Source: Rhizobium sp. LC145 (GTDB lineage Bacteria; Pseudomonadota; Alphaproteobacteria; Rhizobiales; Rhizobiaceae). Taken from it: a stretch of DNA of 64,000 nucleotides. The position numbers and the translations under genes are program-made. The notes under the pieces are model-generated. The model was not told the DNA's origin, made no database searches, and saw only the letters and a list, made by a program, of their open reading frames with translations. How positions within the stretch are numbered: the stretch's first letter is position 1; every line of letters starts with the position of its first letter. This document shows positions 53,543-61,606 of the stretch, one piece after another. The stretch is taken from positions 1 to 64,000 of the forward strand of contig NZ_LBHV01000007.1 of the NCBI RefSeq assembly GCF_001005825.1, read 5' to 3'.

Positions 53543-56500
53543 CTAGAATGAAATGGTTGCCGAGGCCGGAAGCCCGAGCGCGACTGCCCGCCCGAGTTGA
53601 CGTATCCGCACCGAAAGCCGCTCCTGCGGAGCGCCGAAATCGGCCGCTTCCGCCGCTGTCCCATAAATGAATGCGGGGCTGTTTGCCTCCGCGGTCCGCT
53701 TCACGGCCGTGCCGTCCATGATCTCGACCAGATAGCGTTCTTCCGGCTCGTCCAGCGGTATCTCCGCCCCTTCCCAGGTATCGGCGTCGATCCGGCTGCG
53801 GCGTGTCCATGTGAGGCGAATATCGCCGTTCGCCTGCCGCGTCCCGCGCAGATGAACCGGAGAGAGCGGTGTTTCGGCGCGAATTCCGCCCGTGAAGACC
53901 TGCGGACCGATTCGCCCGCCGCCGCTGGCTGCCGCCTCCGCGAGCCAGTTGAGGCCAAGACCCCGCTCCTCGGACGCCAGCCCAAGGGGCATCACCGCCG
54001 CGTCCAGCACGACGACGGGTGCGCCGGCCGAGGCCCCGACGTTGGCCGCGTCCTCGCTGCCGGCGAGCCCTCGCAGCAGTCCTGACAATCGCCAGCGGTT
54101 CGGCCCGATCTCCTCCGCCTCGGCGAAGTCGATCACCTCCCAGACATCGTTCACAGCCTGGACCGCGATCCGGTTTTCGCCACTGAGCAGAGAGAGCCTA
54201 TCCACCGAAGAGAGGCCTCCGAAGGAAAGGTCGACCACCATCGGCCGCGCCCTGTCGAACCTCCCGAAAATGCCCGAAGGAGAAAGCGCCTCCGCAAGCA
54301 GGCCTACCCGTGCCGGGCGATCCAGCACCGCCCGCGTTCGATATCCCTCGCCCGAGACGGAAGCCGAAATGACGATGCGGCGCCACGGTTTCGCAAAGCC
54401 CGCCACCCGCGCAAAGCTCGTGGCTTCTCCAGAGGAAAAACGTGGCAGATCGAGGAAGTGCAGGACGGGCGAGAAGGCATTCGACGCCGTGCCTCCACCC
54501 ACCGGCTTGCCGGTTTCCGCGATCGGCGCCGGCGAGCTGGCGGGCGAGTGCCGCCTCGCCTCGATGCGCCGCGTCGCACCTTCCTCGATCCGCTCGATGA
54601 CGAAGACGCCGTCCGGCCCATCGGCGAGCTGAACCGCGTCACCCGGCTCGGGCGATATCTCGTTCGGTGGAAGGGCGAAATTCAATGTCCGCCTGGCGAT
54701 CCGGTGGTCCCGCAGCAGGTTTTCCACCGCGATCAGCGCCGTTTCCTCCGCCAGAACGGCCGGCAGGTCGTAGCCGAGCACGCGCAGGCTTTCGGCTCGC
54801 GCTCGCCTGGAGCGCGTGCTTGCCTGCTCGTAGTTCAGCGCCGGATTATAAGACGTCAGGATCGCTTCCGCGGCGAAATCGCTGTCGTGGCCGCGCAACT
54901 CGCTCCAGAGCGGCCCGCCGTCCGGATCGGCCAGCACGGTCAGTCGTTGCGGGGCAAGGCTGACCTTGCCTCGGGAACGGAAACGCAGCTGGCCCGCGTC
55001 TTCCCGCACATCCACCTGGAAGACTTCGAGCAGCGGCTCCAGAAGTGCCCGCGCCGAGGTCACTTCGCCCTGCACGTAGCCGACGAGATCGCCGCTGACC
55101 TCCGAGACGTCGAAGTCGGCAAAACCGTGCTCCGTCAGAAGCGCCGCGATCGCGTCGGCAAGCGTCGTTCCGCCCAGCCGTCCGTTCAGCCAATGGCCGG
55201 TGCGCCAATTGCCGCCGTCGCTCCACAGCGAAAGGTCGTTCGGAAATGCCGGATAGGGCCGCGCATCCCACGTCCAGACGAAGACATGGTCCGGATCGAC
55301 CATGCCCGGCCGCGTGCCTTCGCCGCGCCACCAGTCGTGATGCGCTTCCAGGAAGCGCCGCTGCATACTGTCGGAGCGCGCGCCGCTGGAGAAATGCGGC
55401 ACCGCGCTTTCGGTGGATTTCGGGTCGAGAAAGACGTTCGGCTGGTTCGCGCCCTTGTCGATCGCCGCGCAGCCGAGTTCGGTGAACCAGACCGGCTTCA
55501 TCCCAGGCTCCCAGGCCGTGGGTTCCGCCTTCTCCGCGCCGCCAACGCGGTCGTAATGACGGTTCGACCACCAGCCGAAGATATCCTTGTGCCGGAATGT
55601 CCAGTGCTTCTGCGCCAACCCATCGGTAATGGGAGATCTGATGCGGTTTTCCCGGTTCTCGGCGCCGGCATAGTACCAGTCGTAGCCTTCCCCGGCCTCG
55701 ATCTGCCGCTGCAGGGCCTCCACATCATCTGCAGTCCGGAAACCGTCGGGATTGCCGTCCGCGAGATCGGTATCCCGCCAGTCCCCGAGCGGCATATAGT
55801 TGTCGATGCTGACCGCATCGATCGCGGGCGACGCCCAGAGTGGGTCGAGATGGAAATGCACCTCGCCGGAGCCGTCCTGCGGGTGATAACCGAAATATTC
55901 GCTCCAGTCGGCGCCGTAGGTGAGCCTGGTGCCCGTTCCGACGATCGCCCGCACGTCCTCCGCCAGCCGCACCAGTTGCTGCACGAACGGAAAGCCGCCG
56001 GCGTCGTCGCGAAGCTGGGTCAGCCCGCGCAGTTCCGAACCGATGACGAAGCCGTCGATACCGCCCGCCACCGCCGCCAGGTGCGCATAGTGCAGGACCA
56101 TGCGGCGATAGCCCTCGTCCCGCCCTTCATACCTCACGCTGCCGTTGCCCTTGCGGAAATCACCCGCGGTCGCGGAGCCGCAGAAAGCATCCACCTGAGT
56201 TCTCGCCATCGCCGTCCTGTCGGCGCTGCCGGGCCGCATCGGCGCCGGAAAGCAGGTGATCCGCCCGCGCCAGGGAAAGGCCGACTGCTCGGAACCGCCA
56301 TAGGGGTCGGGCAAGCCGTTTCCGGGCGGCACGTCCATCATCACGAAGGGATAGAGGTAGACCTTGAGCCCGCGCGCCTTGAGGTCCGCGATCGCCTGCA
56401 GCACGCTGCGGTCGCTCGGCGTTCCGCCATAGGCGGGGCCGCCGGCGACGCTGCCGATGAGGTAGGCGTCCCCTCGCGAGATGCCGCTGACCGACCATCC

Positions 56501-57391
56501 ACGGCTTTCGTTCTTCCTGATGCTCACCTCGACGCCCGGCACGATCCGGCAATGGCCGGCCCGCAGGTCGGTACCGAACCATGTGAGGACCAACGCCACG
56601 CTTTCCAGGTTCGGGCACACCGCCGTCAGTTCATCCAGTGAAGCCTCCCAGTCGGTCGAAGCCGTCAGCGTGTTGCGGTTCATGATCCGGGCGCTGCCCT
56701 CGCCCGTCTTTTCCGTCACCCGTTCCGTGGCATAGCCATGCTCCGTTGCGCCGGGGATCATCGTCACGGCGCGGATCTGCTTCTCCAGCCGCCCCACCGA
56801 CCGCACCACCTCGAACTGCAGGAGAGGAATGCGATTTCCGAAGGTCTCGAGAGGCAATCGCTCGAACACCACATAGGCAAGCCCCCGATAGGCCGAAGCA
56901 TTGCCCTCTCCCTGCTTGGCTTCGATCAGCGGATCGGGAAACTGGTCCTCCGTCCCGCGATAGACACGCATTTCCAGCGAGGTCACGTCGAGTTCCCGCC
57001 CATCGGCCCATACGCGCCGGACGCAGGCGATCGGCCCCTCGCAGAGCCCCACCGCGAAGTTTGCGAAGTAGCGGAAATTCTCGATCCTCGGCCCGCTGCC
57101 CTTGCCTCCCGACCGCTCCTCGGTGATCTCCTCCTCGAAGCGTGTCGCCCAGATCAGAGTGCCGCCGATCCGCGCCGTTCCATAGAGCCGGTTGATCGCA
57201 GTCCCCTCGTCTGCGCCCGGAATGCGTGCGGTCGCAAGCCGTGCTCCGGAAATCGTGTTGCCGCCGCCGAGCAACGCCCGGTCGACGACGCTGCCCGCAA
57301 GCGCTCCGGCCGCCCGGCCGGCGATCGCCCCGACCGGGCCGAACACGCTGCCAAGCGCCGCACCCGCAGCCTGGAAAAGGATGGTGGCCAT
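53543..57391 (-). CDS. GTA gp15-like tail tip protein (TIM-barrel-like domain, host specificity)
   Basis: 1282 residues, close to the RcGTA megatron gp15. The N-terminus is Ala/Gly-rich and hydrophobic (ALGSVFGPVGAIAGRAAG). The central part (about 200-560) is the GTA TIM-barrel-like domain (TYGADWSEYFGY, WFTELGCAAIDKG), followed by a phage-tail_3 type domain and a C-terminal fibronectin-like region (SPVHLRGTRQANG). It forms the tip that touches the recipient cell. It is separated from gp14 by an unusual 330-bp gap, whereas the other tail genes overlap. Confidence 0.9.
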   Translation of the reverse strand: MATILFQAAGAALGSVFGPVGAIAGRAAGALAGSVVDRALLGGGNTISGARLATARIPGADEGTAINRLYGTARIGGTLIWATRFEEEITEERSGGKGSGPRIENFRYFANFAVGLCEGPIACVRRVWADGRELDVTSLEMRVYRGTEDQFPDPLIEAKQGEGNASAYRGLAYVVFERLPLETFGNRIPLLQFEVVRSVGRLEKQIRAVTMIPGATEHGYATERVTEKTGEGSARIMNRNTLTASTDWEASLDELTAVCPNLESVALVLTWFGTDLRAGHCRIVPGVEVSIRKNESRGWSVSGISRGDAYLIGSVAGGPAYGGTPSDRSVLQAIADLKARGLKVYLYPFVMMDVPPGNGLPDPYGGSEQSAFPWRGRITCFPAPMRPGSADRTAMARTQVDAFCGSATAGDFRKGNGSVRYEGRDEGYRRMVLHYAHLAAVAGGIDGFVIGSELRGLTQLRDDAGGFPFVQQLVRLAEDVRAIVGTGTRLTYGADWSEYFGYHPQDGSGEVHFHLDPLWASPAIDAVSIDNYMPLGDWRDTDLADGNPDGFRTADDVEALQRQIEAGEGYDWYYAGAENRENRIRSPITDGLAQKHWTFRHKDIFGWWSNRHYDRVGGAEKAEPTAWEPGMKPVWFTELGCAAIDKGANQPNVFLDPKSTESAVPHFSSGARSDSMQRRFLEAHHDWWRGEGTRPGMVDPDHVFVWTWDARPYPAFPNDLSLWSDGGNWRTGHWLNGRLGGTTLADAIAALLTEHGFADFDVSEVSGDLVGYVQGEVTSARALLEPLLEVFQVDVREDAGQLRFRSRGKVSLAPQRLTVLADPDGGPLWSELRGHDSDFAAEAILTSYNPALNYEQASTRSRRARAESLRVLGYDLPAVLAEETALIAVENLLRDHRIARRTLNFALPPNEISPEPGDAVQLADGPDGVFVIERIEEGATRRIEARRHSPASSPAPIAETGKPVGGGTASNAFSPVLHFLDLPRFSSGEATSFARVAGFAKPWRRIVISASVSGEGYRTRAVLDRPARVGLLAEALSPSGIFGRFDRARPMVVDLSFGGLSSVDRLSLLSGENRIAVQAVNDVWEVIDFAEAEEIGPNRWRLSGLLRGLAGSEDAANVGASAGAPVVVLDAAVMPLGLASEERGLGLNWLAEAAASGGGRIGPQVFTGGIRAETPLSPVHLRGTRQANGDIRLTWTRRSRIDADTWEGAEIPLDEPEERYLVEIMDGTAVKRTAEANSPAFIYGTAAEAADFGAPQERLSVRIRQLGRAVALGLPASATISF

Positions 57392-57560
57392 CTGAATCCT
57401 TCAGCGATCCAGCGCTTGCCACTGGATGCTCGCTTAAATTGTGATAGCGTCGGTAAATTCGGGAGCAGAAGCAGCAAGCGCCGAACCAGCCGGCGCGTCA
57501 GTGGAGATAGGCTACACTGACTCAGGCAGGAGCCCTGCTCTCGAATATGGAGGTGATGTT
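57392..57560. other. Structured part of the gp14-gp15 gap
   Basis: Contains stem GTCAGTG/CACTGAC (57497-57503 and 57515-57521) and GCAGG/CCTGC (57526-57530 and 57534-57538), directly before a strong ribosome binding site GGAGGTGA (57549-57556) on the plus strand. No GTA gene is found here. Confidence 0.5.
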
Positions 57561-57650
57561 ATGAGGCTTGTGCCGATTGGCATTACGCTTAGCTTAAGGA
57601 TAACCCGGACGGGCTGGTCGATCGCCGTCCGGGTCAACTTCAAAGCTTAG
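57561..57650 (+). CDS. 29-residue peptide ORF, antisense within the GTA cluster
   Basis: ATG 57561 with GGAGGTGA four to eleven bases upstream, one of the best ribosome binding sites in the window. The peptide begins MRLVPIGITLSLRITRTG, has no acidic residue, and alternates hydrophobic and polar/basic residues through its second half. A 10-bp stem ACCCGGACGG/CCGTCCGGGT (57603-57612 and 57625-57634) lies inside the frame and another hairpin follows the stop. Could be a toxic or leader peptide, or a relic. No family recognised. Confidence 0.45.
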   Translation: MRLVPIGITLSLRITRTGWSIAVRVNFKA

Positions 57651-57655
57651 CAAAC

Positions 57656-57683
57656 GGTGGGCGAGGTAGCAGCCTCGCTCACC
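57656..57683. terminator. Stem-loop after the 29-codon ORF
   Basis: Arms 57656-57666 (GGTGGGCGAGG) and 57673-57683 (CCTCGCTCACC) pair at 10 of 11 positions with a 6-nt loop. No T-run follows on the plus strand. On the minus strand it lies after gp14 and could reduce read-through to gp15. Confidence 0.5.
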
Positions 57684-57720
57684 ACTCCATCACAATAGGC
57701 CAATCGGCGGCTTTTTTCAA

Positions 57721-58161
57721 TCACACCGCGATACCGGGAAACCTGTGCACGGCCGCAATCCGCCGTCTCCACGAAGGCACCAGAGCAGATCGCGTCACCG
57801 CGCCTTGCTCGTAGGCGTGAATGAAATGGTCCGGCCCGGCCAGAATGCCCGCGTGCTTGGCGGCGCAATCCGGTCGCCAGCGGAACAGCAGGAGGTCACC
57901 CGGTTCCGCTTCACGCAGCGGCAAGGCCGGCCCGAACAGCCGCAGCGCGGCCTCCACCAGCCGTTCCTCTCCCGAGCGCTCCGCCCAATCCGGTGCGTAG
58001 GGCGGCACGGCCACTGGCTCCTCGCCGTAAAGTTCCCGCCAGATACCGCGGATCAGGCCGATGCAATCGCAACCGATCCCCTTGGCCGCGCCTTGATGCC
58101 GATAGGGTGTGCCGATCCATCCCTCCGCCAGCGACACCACCTTTGCGCCAACCGCGCTCAT
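57721..58161 (-). CDS. GTA gp14-like NlpC/P60 cell-wall peptidase
   Basis: 146 residues from ATG 58161, which overlaps the gp13 stop (ATGA). The catalytic Cys is in KGIGCDCIGLIRG near residues 29-40 and the His is in AAKHAGILAGP near residue 108, as in NlpC/P60 phage tail peptidases (phage_NlpC_fam). It probably cuts peptidoglycan of the recipient cell during DNA entry. Followed by the 330-bp gap before gp15. Confidence 0.9.
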   Translation of the reverse strand: MSAVGAKVVSLAEGWIGTPYRHQGAAKGIGCDCIGLIRGIWRELYGEEPVAVPPYAPDWAERSGEERLVEAALRLFGPALPLREAEPGDLLLFRWRPDCAAKHAGILAGPDHFIHAYEQGAVTRSALVPSWRRRIAAVHRFPGIAV

Positions 58162-59033
58162 TCGAAGATCGGGCTGCCGTCGTGCACCCGCTCCCCATCG
58201 GCATAGGAATAGGCGAAATCCGCGCCCGGAACATGCGGAAACCCGCGAAAGTTCAAGTGGTTTGCGAAGCGCGCCTTGCAGGTCGCGAAGGTCTTGTCGC
58301 AACCGGCCGTCAGGGTGAATGCCTGCCCCGCCTCCAGAGCCCTTTCCGGCGGAATCCAGAGGGCAAGCTCCGCCGTCCCGTCTGGGTTCAACTCGTGCCC
58401 CTCGACGTCGAGACTTGTCCCATCCGCCAGCATCATCACCCCGCGCCGGAAGAATCCGTCAGGAAATGCCCCGAGCCCCGAAACCACGATCCGGCTTGCA
58501 TCCCGCATCTCGACAACCGTTACCGCTCCCTGCCATCGTGCCAGGTCGACCTGGCAGCGGCTGTCTCCGAGGCTCGCGTCGCATCGCCTGCCGTAGACCC
58601 GCCCCTGCGGCTGGTTCAGCCGATGCGCGATGCTGCGCAGTTCCGCGCGGAACTCCCCGCCGGCGCGCGAGACTTCGCCGATCTCGCGAACCGCGACCAG
58701 CATATGCTCATTGGGCGCCTGCCAGTTGACGAGAAAAAGCTCCACCCGCGCGCCGTCATATTTCCCAGCCGCCAGATCGGCCTCGCTGATCGCCGCGCTC
58801 GAAAAACCGCCCGCCACTTCCGATGAATCCGCCTGAAGCCCGGTCGCCGCCTCGGTCTCACCCGCGGCAAAGCCGCTGGCGGCCAGGAAGGCCGTTCCGG
58901 CGAAGTTCAGGTCGCCGTCGTGCTCGGTAAAACCGAGGACCGTGCCGTCGCGGCGCGTCACTCGCCAGCAATGGCAGGTTGTCGTCGCCTCACCCTCCAG
59001 ATGCGCGGCCAGAGCCTCCGGAACCTGTCTCAT
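58158..59033 (-). CDS. GTA gp13-like tail hub protein (DUF2163)
   Basis: 291 residues. N-terminal domain has CHCWRVTRRDG and GFTEHDGDL, both typical of DUF2163/phg_TIGR02218. Cys residues in YGRRCDASLGDSRC and in GCDKTFATC near the C-terminus form the group proposed to hold an iron-sulfur centre in the RcGTA hub. The stop overlaps gp14 and the start overlaps gp12, each by 4 bp. Confidence 0.9.
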   Translation of the reverse strand: MRQVPEALAAHLEGEATTTCHCWRVTRRDGTVLGFTEHDGDLNFAGTAFLAASGFAAGETEAATGLQADSSEVAGGFSSAAISEADLAAGKYDGARVELFLVNWQAPNEHMLVAVREIGEVSRAGGEFRAELRSIAHRLNQPQGRVYGRRCDASLGDSRCQVDLARWQGAVTVVEMRDASRIVVSGLGAFPDGFFRRGVMMLADGTSLDVEGHELNPDGTAELALWIPPERALEAGQAFTLTAGCDKTFATCKARFANHLNFRGFPHVPGADFAYSYADGERVHDGSPIFE

Positions 59034-59668
59034 GCCAGTATCTCCGTCAATGGAATGGTCGGAATGCGCCCGGCATCGAAATGTGCGAGGTTGACGTCGA
59101 TCCGGTCCGTATCGAAGCGAACCGGCACGTCGAATTCATAACCGGAGGTCACCGGCGCACCCGCCGGCGGGACCTGTCCGGCCGCAAAGGTCACGATCCC
59201 CGTCGCCGTATCGATCCTGTAGGCGGATAGCGGCTTCACCTCTCCGCCAACCGCGATCACCACCGATCCGGCCACCGGCTTGACGATCCGTCGCCGCCAG
59301 CTTCCCCCAGCGTCTCCATAGGTCTTGATGAGTTGGAAGGTGGCCGTCGTCCCGTTGCCGATGCCGATCGCCTGGTCGGTGGCGGAAACGGCCCTCCCCG
59401 GCGCGGAGGATTTCCAGTCCACAGGATCGCGGAAACGAAACCCGTAGAGCTGCCCGCCCCGCGCTTCGAAGAATTCCAGCACGGCATAGAGATCATCGAT
59501 CGATTTGACGCCCGATCCCGCATCGTAGCTACGCCTCGAATTGCGCCAGCGTTGGTTGCGGTTCTCACGCCCGTTGGAAAGATTGACGATATCGGTGCGC
59601 CTGACCGGCCCGCCGCTCACGCCGAGTGCCAGCCGCAGCGGAAACCGCACCTCGTGAAAGCCGCTCAT
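59030..59668 (-). CDS. GTA gp12-like distal tail protein (DUF2460)
   Basis: 212 residues. GFHEVRFPLRLALGVSGGP at the start, RNSRRSYDAGSGVKS near 43-57 and EARGGQLYGFRFRDPVDWKS near 69-88 are the DUF2460 (TIGR02217) landmarks. It joins the tail tube to the tip in RcGTA-like particles. AGGAGG-like bases precede ATG 59668, and the gene overlaps gp13 by 4 bp. Confidence 0.9.
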   Translation of the reverse strand: MSGFHEVRFPLRLALGVSGGPVRRTDIVNLSNGRENRNQRWRNSRRSYDAGSGVKSIDDLYAVLEFFEARGGQLYGFRFRDPVDWKSSAPGRAVSATDQAIGIGNGTTATFQLIKTYGDAGGSWRRRIVKPVAGSVVIAVGGEVKPLSAYRIDTATGIVTFAAGQVPPAGAPVTSGYEFDVPVRFDTDRIDVNLAHFDAGRIPTIPLTEILA

Positions 59669-59682
59669 CGTTCAGCCTCCTT

Positions 59683-60219
59683 TTACAATCCGCGCCGGCC
59701 GCGCGCGACGCTGCGCGCCAGCATGGCGGAGATCTGCCCCTCGCTCTTTCGGAAGCTCGCCGCATCCGTGGCCGTCACGTTGAAGACGACCTGCGGCATG
59801 CCCCCGCCACCGCCTGCCGAAACTCCGAGCGATCCGTCCGGCCCGCGCCTCAGCGGCAGGATCGCCTCGGCGCCGGCCTCGCCCATCAGGCCCATGTCGC
59901 CGCCCATCGGAAAGAAGCTCGGGGACCGCACCACCCCGCCATCGGCAAAGGGCACCACCGAGCCCATCATGCCGCCAATCGCATTGCCGAGCAGGTTTTC
60001 CAGCGGCTTCAAACCCGCCGCGAGCCCAATGTCGGAAAGTCTGTTGCCGAGGCCGCGCAATACGTCCTCCAGTCCCTTCCCGCCCACTGTGGCGGATCGG
60101 AGAGCGCCCGTCAGCGCCGCACCGAAGCGCTGCGATCGCGTCTCCAGATCGGCCATGACATCGGCCAGTGCTTCCGCTCCGCCGAGCGCGCCCGTAAATT
60201 CGTTATTGTCGTTTTCCAT
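59683..60219 (-). CDS. GTA gp11-like tail tape measure protein
   Basis: 178 residues. A helical N-terminal part (DVMADLETRSQRFGAALTG, about 18-75) is followed by the conserved GGVVRSPSFFPMGG.MGLMGEAGAEAILPL segment near 103-135, found at the end of tape-measure proteins, and a Gly-rich stretch. It sets tail length. It is shorter than many tape measures, in line with the short GTA tail. A palindromic repeat separates it from gp10.1. Confidence 0.87.
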   Translation of the reverse strand: MENDNNEFTGALGGAEALADVMADLETRSQRFGAALTGALRSATVGGKGLEDVLRGLGNRLSDIGLAAGLKPLENLLGNAIGGMMGSVVPFADGGVVRSPSFFPMGGDMGLMGEAGAEAILPLRRGPDGSLGVSAGGGGGMPQVVFNVTATDAASFRKSEGQISAMLARSVARGRRGL

Positions 60220-60239
60220 GATGCCTCGCGTTAGTTCGG

Positions 60240-60382
60240 ATGCCCCTCATCCGGCTGCCGCCACCTTCTCCCCGCATGCGGGGAGAAGGGATATGCCGCA
60301 CCGGCTTCCTCACTCCGCACCGGTAGATTGGACACGTCCCCTCTCCCCGTCAAAACGGGGAGAGGGTTAGGGTGAGGGGCAT
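60240..60382. repeat. Mosaic palindromic repeat (RIME-like) inside the GTA cluster
   Basis: Outer arms ATGCCCCTCA and TGAGGGGCAT, inner TTCTCCCCG/CGGGGAGAA and CTCTCCCCG/CGGGGAGAG. The first 34 bp match the element at 25338-25472 exactly. It lies 20 bp upstream of the gp11 start on the minus strand. Confidence 0.8.
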
Positions 60383-60403
60383 TTCCGTGAATATGGAGGA
60401 ACA

Positions 60404-60456
60404 CCGCCTTACCCTCCCCCTTGAGGGGGGAGGTCATCGCGAAGCGACGGGGAGGG
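60404..60456. repeat. Second palindromic module overlapping the gp10.1 3' end
   Basis: ACCCTCCCCC/GGGGGGAGGT and CGATGACC-like pieces around GAAGCGACGGGGAGGGG. It is adjacent to the repeat at 60240-60382. It supplies the last about seven codons and the stop of gp10.1. Confidence 0.6.
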
Positions 60457-60724
60457 GCAAATCCGGAAACGCCCGCATCAGCGCCTCCAACCCGTCCCGT
60501 CCGAGAGCCCCGCCCTGCGGCCGCATTCCACCCGTCATGGCGGAAAGCTCCAACGGCGTCAGCGCCCAGAAATCCCTGGAGGAAAGCCGCAGCAGGCAGA
60601 AGCCGGCGTGCATCGCCGCCTTCCAGGGAAAGGGCTCCGCTCGCTTTTCGTTGGTCGCAGGTGCATACGGAAAACCGCCTGGCACTTTTCCTGCAACAGC
60701 TTCTCCGCCTGCTGCGGCTCTCAA
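60434..60724 (-). CDS. GTA gp10.1-like tail assembly chaperone (rcc01693 type)
   Basis: Up to 96 residues. The core AEPFPWKAAMHAGFCLLRLS, then SRDFWALTPLELSAMTGG matches the rcc01693/Phage_TAC_6 pattern of PFPW...LRL..xxFW.xTPxEL. The frame begins at TTG 60724, which overlaps the gp10 stop (TTGA); GTG 60685 after AGGA is an alternative and gives the more usual length. The C-terminal PLPVASR and stop lie in a repeat module, so the tail of the protein may be altered. Confidence 0.8.
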   Translation of the reverse strand: MRAAAGGEAVAGKVPGGFPYAPATNEKRAEPFPWKAAMHAGFCLLRLSSRDFWALTPLELSAMTGGMRPQGGALGRDGLEALMRAFPDLPLPVASR

Positions 60725-61077
60725 GGGTTTTGCGTCACCCCCTCCTCCGAACCACCAAAGGTCGCCGCCAGAAGATCGCCGACGATCCGCGCATAGCCGG
60801 CAATCCCGCCCTCCATGCTCATCGCGGCCACCTCGTCGTCGGAGAAGAGGTTGCCGCCGCCGCGAAGGCCGGCGCCGATCACCCGTATCATGTCCGCCGC
60901 CTTCAACCGCCCGGTAGAGAACCGTTCGGCAAGCCCGTTCAGATCGCCGGCTGCGAACGCAGTCTCCAGTTCCGCCAGCGCTCCCAGCGTCAGACAGAGG
61001 ATGCGGCGCTCGCCGTCGATCACCGCCTCCACCTCGCCGCGCCTGCGGTTCGCGCGTCCGCCCATCCTCGATGTCAT
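60721..61077 (-). CDS. GTA gp10-like tail protein/assembly chaperone
   Basis: 118 residues from ATG 61077, overlapping the gp9 stop by 4 bp. GEVEAVIDGERRILCLTLGALAELE near 14-38, then GRLKAADMIRVIGAGLRGGG, is typical of the gene transfer agent family protein (Phage_TAC_11). It is thought to assist tail tube assembly together with gp10.1. The end overlaps the gp10.1 start. Confidence 0.88.
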   Translation of the reverse strand: MTSRMGGRANRRRGEVEAVIDGERRILCLTLGALAELETAFAAGDLNGLAERFSTGRLKAADMIRVIGAGLRGGGNLFSDDEVAAMSMEGGIAGYARIVGDLLAATFGGSEEGVTQNP

Positions 61078-61484
61078 CGGATCGCTCCGAAAGTCAGCGC
61101 GCCGGCCGATTCCAGCGCCAGCTCGAACTGCATCTCGCCATTGTGGTCGCCGGAATATTCGAGCGCCGTCACCTGAAAGAGCCCGCTCACCGTCCCAAAA
61201 TCCGGGATCACCACCTGCCAGTTCAGAATGCTCGCCGCGAAGAAGGCTGTCCGCACCAGTCCGTCGCTCGCCTGGTCCTTGAAGATGCCGGCTCCGGTCA
61301 GCGAGGCGCGCTGCACGCCCGCCCCGCCCAAGAGCTCTCGCCATCGGCCGGCGCTTTCGGCGTCCGTCACGTCCACCGTCTCGGCATTGAAGGCGAGCCG
61401 CCTGGAACGCAGCCCCGCCACGGTCACGTAACTTCCACCATCGTCCATCTTCAGAAGCAGGTCCTTGCCCTTCTGAGCCACCAT
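61074..61484 (-). CDS. GTA gp9-like major tail (tube) protein, TP901-1 family
   Basis: 136 residues from ATG 61484 (GAGAGGA upstream). AQKGKDLLLKMDDGGSYVTVAGLR at the start and FNAETVDVTDAES near 32-44 are TP901-1 major tail protein hallmarks; the C-terminus has EYSGDHNGEMQFELALESAG. It polymerises into the tail tube. In RcGTA-type clusters gp8 directly precedes it; here a plus-strand MFS gene of 1.2 kb lies between. Confidence 0.9.
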   Translation of the reverse strand: MVAQKGKDLLLKMDDGGSYVTVAGLRSRRLAFNAETVDVTDAESAGRWRELLGGAGVQRASLTGAGIFKDQASDGLVRTAFFAASILNWQVVIPDFGTVSGLFQVTALEYSGDHNGEMQFELALESAGALTFGAIR

Positions 61485-61606
61485 CTTCTCGTCCTCTCCA
61501 AAATGAAAAAGGCGCCGCCGGGCGCCTGTCATGGAAATGTCGCTTTCGCCGGAATGCGCCGCCTGCTACTGCAAGGCGGCACGCCCCTCCTCTATTGCCC
61601 GTCGCC

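Noticed and set aside
54458..56641. 727-codon plus-strand frame opposite gp15
   Set aside because: Antisense to a protein with TIM-barrel and tail motifs; translation is Arg/Pro/Ala-rich without family features.
57647..57868. 73-codon minus-strand frame over the end of gp14
   Set aside because: Out of frame with the NlpC/P60 gene and Arg-rich; its only support is length.
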